This document shows positions 33,824-37,368 of a DNA stretch of 37,368 nt, piece after piece. Within the stretch, counting starts at the first letter, position 1; every line of letters begins with the position of its first letter. The DNA is from Streptomyces zaomyceticus. GTDB lineage: Bacteria > Actinomycetota > Actinomycetes > Streptomycetales > Streptomycetaceae. Below the pieces are notes generated by a model. That model saw only the letters and a list, made by a program, of their open reading frames with translations, had not been told where the DNA came from and did not search any database. A program made the position numbers and the translations under genes. The stretch spans positions 1-37,368 of the forward strand of contig NZ_BNBZ01000049.1 in assembly GCF_014656215.1 (NCBI RefSeq), in the 5' to 3' direction.

Positions 33824-35053
33824 ATGGACGCGGTACGGGAGTCGGCCCGAGCCGGGCGGATCGTGTTCTGGGAGGAGTCCGCCCGGGACGGCGCACAGGC
33901 CAAGACCCTCATGGGGGCGGGGTTCCGCGTGCGGCTGGCCCGTGAGACGGGCCGGATCTTCGGTGCCGACGGCCCCCGGCACGTGGTGTTCGCCGCCGGC
34001 TTCCCGGCTGTCTGTGCCGAGGAGTTCGAGGCCGTGCGCCAGGTCGCGATCGAGGCCGAAGGCGCGGTGAGTGTGGCCGCGGTGTGCCGGGGCGTGGACC
34101 GCGACGTGGAGCAGGCCGTCGCCTCGGTACGCGGCAGCCGGAACGCACGGGTGATGGTGGTCGTACCCGCCTCGGACGCGATGGCGCGGGTGATGGTCCA
34201 CCGTACCGCCGCCCAGGCCCTCGAAGCCGCTGTCGACCTGGTCAAACGGGCCCGCGACCGGGACGACTCCGTGGCCGTGGACATCTGTCTGGCAGACGCT
34301 TCGCGCGCCGACGCCGCGCTGATGGCCCATCACTCCCAGGCCGTCACCGACGCGGGTGCCGGGCTGGTCGTCCTGGCCGACACCGTCGGATCCCAGCTCC
34401 CCCACGCCTGCCGCGACATGTTCACCCGCGTCCGGTCGGCATGCGGCCCCGAGGTGGCGCTCGCCTCCCACCTGCACAACGACCTCGGGCTCGGCCTGGC
34501 CAACACCCTGCAGGCACTGGCGGCCGGGGTCCGGGTGGTCTCCAGCTCCTGGCTCGGCATCGCGGAGCGGGCCGGCATGGTCGCCACCGAACAGCTCCTC
34601 TTCCTTCTCGCCCGCCATGGCGGGGAACTGCTCGGAGCGGACTCGGCACCGTGGTGGACGGCCCCCGACCTGACCCGGCTGCCCGTCATCGCCCGCATGG
34701 TGGCGTCGGAGACGGGTGCGCCCCTGGGTGTCACCACCCCGATCGTCGGCACCGGCGTCGGCACCATCTCCACGGGCACCCCCTTCGTCCACCCCGAGCT
34801 GTTCCAGCCGTACGACCCCCACGAGGTACTGGGGATCGAACCGCACGTGGTCCTCACCCAGCTCGCCAGCGCACGCGTCGTCACCGCCGTCGCCGCCCGC
34901 CTCGGCCACACCCTCGACCCGGACCAGACCCGCGCAGCCATGGACTGGGCCAAGACCCGCGCCTACCGAACCGGCCGGTCCGTCACCGACGACACCGCAT
35001 TCGCCACCTATCTCGAAGGCCTCACCCGGACCGCTGCGGGGAGCACCCCGTGA
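33824..35053 (+). CDS. DRE-TIM acyltransferase (isopropylmalate/homocitrate synthase-like)
   Basis: 409-aa enzyme of the HMGL-like superfamily. The TIM barrel begins with the metal and catalytic motif ARDGAQ (R21, D22, Q25) and has the metal-binding H216xH218 in HLHNDLG. Family members condense an acyl-CoA with a 2-oxo acid (2-isopropylmalate, citramalate, homocitrate) or cleave such products. The usual LRDGxQ is changed to SARDGAQAKTL, and the protein lacks the long regulatory domain of leucine-pathway LeuA. Its stop overlaps the GTG of a YrdC-domain gene (GTGA), so the two act together, perhaps in a specialised pathway. The substrate cannot be named. ATG at 33824 chosen for GGAGAGGG upstream and the motif distance. 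Confidence 0.82.
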   Translation: MDAVRESARAGRIVFWEESARDGAQAKTLMGAGFRVRLARETGRIFGADGPRHVVFAAGFPAVCAEEFEAVRQVAIEAEGAVSVAAVCRGVDRDVEQAVASVRGSRNARVMVVVPASDAMARVMVHRTAAQALEAAVDLVKRARDRDDSVAVDICLADASRADAALMAHHSQAVTDAGAGLVVLADTVGSQLPHACRDMFTRVRSACGPEVALASHLHNDLGLGLANTLQALAAGVRVVSSSWLGIAERAGMVATEQLLFLLARHGGELLGADSAPWWTAPDLTRLPVIARMVASETGAPLGVTTPIVGTGVGTISTGTPFVHPELFQPYDPHEVLGIEPHVVLTQLASARVVTAVAARLGHTLDPDQTRAAMDWAKTRAYRTGRSVTDDTAFATYLEGLTRTAAGSTP

Positions 35054-35760
35054 ACACCGCTGAAGGCGCGCCGACCCGCACACCCGCGACCCTGGCCCGG
35101 GCCCGCCGGGCCCTCCGCCACGGCACGGCGGTGGTGCTGCCCAATCCCGCGCCCCTCACCCACGTCGTCACCGCGACCACCGCGACCGCCGTCAACCGGG
35201 CCAAGCACCGGCCCGCCGGCCAGTCCGTCGCCCTGTGGGCCCACCACCAGGACACCCTCGGCACCCTCACCGGGCTGTGGGACCTCGCTCCCCGCCACCG
35301 CACGACGGCGCTGCGCCTGCTGGCCGAGGAGCACCTCACCGTCCTTCTGCCGGTGCGGACTCCCGGCGCGCTCCCCTCCTGGCTGGAGCCTGCGGTGAAG
35401 GACGGATGGATGCTGCTGTTCGGCGCCCGCTGGCAGCCGCTGCACTCCCTGCTGGACGACCACCCCGTGCTGTACGTCAGCAGCGCCAACATCACGGGCA
35501 GCCCGCCCGCAGCCGACACGGCCGGGGCCCTCGCCATGTTCCCGCCCACGGTTCCGGTCCTGCACCTGACGGACGCCGAACACCCGCCCCCTCACATCGG
35601 GACGCAGGTGCGACGGGCGACCACCACGGTCCGTGTGGCCCCCGACGGACGACTTCAGCTCCACCGCCACGGCGCGCAGGACCACGGCCACGGCTCGGCC
35701 GACGACTATCTGCGTCATCTCCACACACGTTGCACCGACTCGGCCGGGCAACAGAGGTAG
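35050..35760 (+). CDS. Sua5/YciO/YrdC-domain protein
   Basis: 236-aa protein with the YrdC fold. Marks are ARRALRHGTAVVLPNPAP at the start, the K-x-R nucleotide site in AKHRPAGQSVAL, and SSANITGSPPA in the middle (the S-x-N site of the family). Canonical members make threonylcarbamoyl-AMP for tRNA; others transfer carbamoyl groups through carbamoyl-AMP. Here the first motif has drifted from the usual YPTDTVYGL, and the gene is translationally coupled to a DRE-TIM acyltransferase gene. A specialised carbamoyl-type activation of that enzyme's product is more likely than the housekeeping tRNA role; this is inference. Confidence 0.8.
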   Translation: MNTAEGAPTRTPATLARARRALRHGTAVVLPNPAPLTHVVTATTATAVNRAKHRPAGQSVALWAHHQDTLGTLTGLWDLAPRHRTTALRLLAEEHLTVLLPVRTPGALPSWLEPAVKDGWMLLFGARWQPLHSLLDDHPVLYVSSANITGSPPAADTAGALAMFPPTVPVLHLTDAEHPPPHIGTQVRRATTTVRVAPDGRLQLHRHGAQDHGHGSADDYLRHLHTRCTDSAGQQR

Positions 35761-35851
35761 TCGCCCTCCGGGCCTCTCCGAGCCACTCCGAGCCGTTCCG
35801 GAAGCTCCGCTCACGCCTCCCATAGCGGCTGAGCGCACTTAGCCGTCCGTA

Positions 35852-35905
35852 ACTATGGTGTCCCACCACATACGCCCCTGACCTGCCGCTTCCTACGGTG
35901 TGGCG
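35852..35905 (+). repeat. 54-bp repeated element, copy 2
   Basis: Matches 25435-25488 at 48 of 54 positions without gaps. It ends 40 bases before the MFS start on the same strand; TACGGT (35894-35899) within it could serve as a -10 box. Confidence 0.85.
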
Positions 35906-35944
35906 ACACCGAAACGTCCCCGTCATTGCCTGGAAGTGGTGCTC

Positions 35945-37312
35945 ATGGCCGCCGCAACAACCTCCCCGACCCCGCCCGGTTCCCTCAAGCGCATCGTCGC
36001 CGCCAGCCTCATCGGCACCACCATCGAGTGGTACGACTTCTTCCTGTACGGGTCCGCCGCCGCGCTCGTGTTCAACAAGCTGTTCTTTCCCGAGTCCGAT
36101 CCGCTGGTCGGGACGCTGCTGTCGTTTCTGACGTACGCGGTCGGGTTCGCCGCACGGCCCCTCGGGGCGCTGGTGTTCGGGCACTACGGGGACCGGCTCG
36201 GGCGGAAGAAGCTGCTGGTACTGAGCCTGCTGCTGATGGGTGGGGCGACGTTCGCGATCGGGCTGCTGCCGACGCACGCGACCGTCGGGTCCGCCGCTCC
36301 GGTGCTGTTGACCGTGCTGCGGCTCGTGCAGGGCTTCGCGCTCGGTGGTGAGTGGGGCGGGGCCGTCCTGCTCGTGTCCGAGCACGGGGACGCCAAGCGG
36401 CGCGGGTTCTGGGCCTCCTGGCCGCAGACCGGCGCGCCGGCCGGGCAGTTGCTCGCGACCGGTGTGCTGTCCGCGCTGACCGCGCTGCTCTCCGAGGCCT
36501 CCTTCACCGCCTGGGGCTGGCGCATTCCGTTCCTGCTCTCCGGTGTGCTGGTGATCGTCGGCCTCTGGATCCGGCTCTCCGTCGACGAGTCGCCCGTGTT
36601 CAAGGCGGCGCTCGCCGCCGCCGAGGAGCGCAAGGCCGTCGCCGGGCAGGTCGAGAAGATGCCGCTGGTCGCGGTGCTGCGTCACCACTGGCGCGATGTG
36701 CTGATCGCGATGGGCGCCCGTATGGCGGAGAACATCTCGTACTACGTGATCACCGCGTTCATCCTGGTGTACGCGACCACCCAGGTCGGCCTCTCCAAGC
36801 AGACCGCCCTGAACGCCGTCCTCATCGGTTCCGCGGTCCACTTCGCGGTCATCCCGCTCTGGGGCGCGCTGTCCGACCGGCTCGGTCGCCGTCCCGTGTA
36901 CCTCGTCGGCGCGATCGGCGTGGGTGCCTGGATGTTCCCGTTCTTCACGCTCATCGACCGGGGCACCTTCGGCAGCCTGCTCCTCGCGGTCACCGTCGGT
37001 CTGGTCCTGCACGGGGCGATGTACGCGCCGCAGGCCGCCTTCTTCTCCGAGATGTTCGCGACCCGGATGCGCTACTCCGGTGCCTCCATCGGCGCCCAGT
37101 TCTCCTCCGTGGCCGCCGGCGCTCCCGCCCCGCTCATCGCGACCGCGCTCCTCGCCGACTACGGCAACTCGACGCCGATCGCCCTGTATGTGATCGCCGC
37201 CGCGCTGCTCACCGTGGTCGCCATCGCCTGCGCCAAGGAGACCCGCGACCGCGACCTCGGGGAGATCGAGGAGCGGACCCCCGCCGATGCCAGGGTCGGC
37301 GCCGACGCCTGA
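35945..37312 (+). CDS. MHS-type MFS transporter (metabolite:H+ symporter)
   Basis: 455-aa membrane transporter with 12 helices. The N-terminal GTTIEWYDFFLYGSAAAL and the loop GHYGDRLGRKKLL, with GFALGGEWGGAVLLVSEH, are signatures of the metabolite:H+ symporter branch (ShiA, ProP, KgtP, citrate permeases). Substrate is probably an organic acid or compatible solute. The ATG at 35945 has GGAAG nine bases upstream; a GTG at 35900 would add 15 residues and lies inside the repeated element. A palindrome that may terminate it lies at the window edge. Confidence 0.92.
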   Translation: MAAATTSPTPPGSLKRIVAASLIGTTIEWYDFFLYGSAAALVFNKLFFPESDPLVGTLLSFLTYAVGFAARPLGALVFGHYGDRLGRKKLLVLSLLLMGGATFAIGLLPTHATVGSAAPVLLTVLRLVQGFALGGEWGGAVLLVSEHGDAKRRGFWASWPQTGAPAGQLLATGVLSALTALLSEASFTAWGWRIPFLLSGVLVIVGLWIRLSVDESPVFKAALAAAEERKAVAGQVEKMPLVAVLRHHWRDVLIAMGARMAENISYYVITAFILVYATTQVGLSKQTALNAVLIGSAVHFAVIPLWGALSDRLGRRPVYLVGAIGVGAWMFPFFTLIDRGTFGSLLLAVTVGLVLHGAMYAPQAAFFSEMFATRMRYSGASIGAQFSSVAAGAPAPLIATALLADYGNSTPIALYVIAAALLTVVAIACAKETRDRDLGEIEERTPADARVGADA

Positions 37313-37350
37313 GACACCGCCGGGCGAACACCCGCGTACGGCCCCGTGCC

Positions 37351-37368
37351 CCGCTCCTCGAGGAGCGG
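37351..37368 (+). terminator. Palindrome at window end, possible terminator
   Basis: Perfect 18-bp palindrome CCGCTCCTCGAGGAGCGG, 38 bases after the transporter stop. It is cut by the end of the window, so its full extent is unknown. Confidence 0.5.

Noticed and set aside
33652..33945. 97-codon frame overlapping the GlsB stop and the next gene
   Set aside because: The first 20 residues look protein-like, but the rest is Ser/Gly/Arg-rich and overlaps the acyltransferase gene by 120 bases.

Overview
The window is high-GC actinobacterial chromosome and almost certainly comes from a Streptomyces species. Third codon positions are strongly G/C, GTG and TTG starts are common, many genes encode secreted proteins with Ala-rich signal peptides, there is a rare TTA codon in a secreted lectin-like gene, and the gene set is typical of accessory (arm-like) Streptomyces regions. 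I see no tRNA, rRNA, CRISPR array, transposase or prophage gene.

Left third (1-9810, all minus strand): an ALF-repeat/AbfB secreted protein, a small secreted ricin-like beta-trefoil protein, a translationally coupled xanthine dehydrogenase operon (xdhA-xdhB-xdhC) closed by a 15-bp hairpin, and a YghZ-type aldo/keto reductase. A LysR regulator is divergent from the reductase across an intergenic region with GAATCC/GGATTC half-sites.

Middle (9951-25256): a six-helix membrane protein; a 257-aa protein that I read as two fused histone folds (H2A-like then H4-like) encoded next to a second LysR gene; a chymotrypsin-fold protease divergent from an excalibur-domain protein; a small DUF6296-like protein; an SGNH esterase/lipase; a three-gene unit of small secreted protein, beta-carbonic anhydrase and SulP transporter; a large secreted GH2 glycosidase with two AbfB domains; an acetyltransferase-TetR operon under a strong palindromic operator; and a second beta-carbonic anhydrase.

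Right third (25540-37368): an srsABC-type phenolic-lipid operon (type III PKS, isoprenylcysteine-methyltransferase-like methyltransferase, FAD monooxygenase) divergent from a UbiA prenyltransferase. Next is a coupled three-gene plus-strand unit: a 92-aa Asp-Gly-Ala tetrapeptide-repeat peptide, a JmjC/cupin hydroxylase and a sucrase/ferredoxin-like [2Fe-2S] protein. I read this unit as a candidate peptide-modification system. It is followed by an N-terminally degraded glutathionyl-hydroquinone-reductase-like gene, small stress-type genes (CsbD, GlsB/YeaQ), a coupled DRE-TIM acyltransferase plus YrdC-domain pair, and an MHS-type MFS transporter.

The two most interesting objects are the double-histone-fold protein (11939-12712) and the repeat peptide/JmjC/iron-sulfur unit (29335-31722). 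A 54-bp element with 48 identical positions occurs at both 25435 and 35852 and is not explained by any gene. Family assignments come from reading motifs by eye; no database search was possible.
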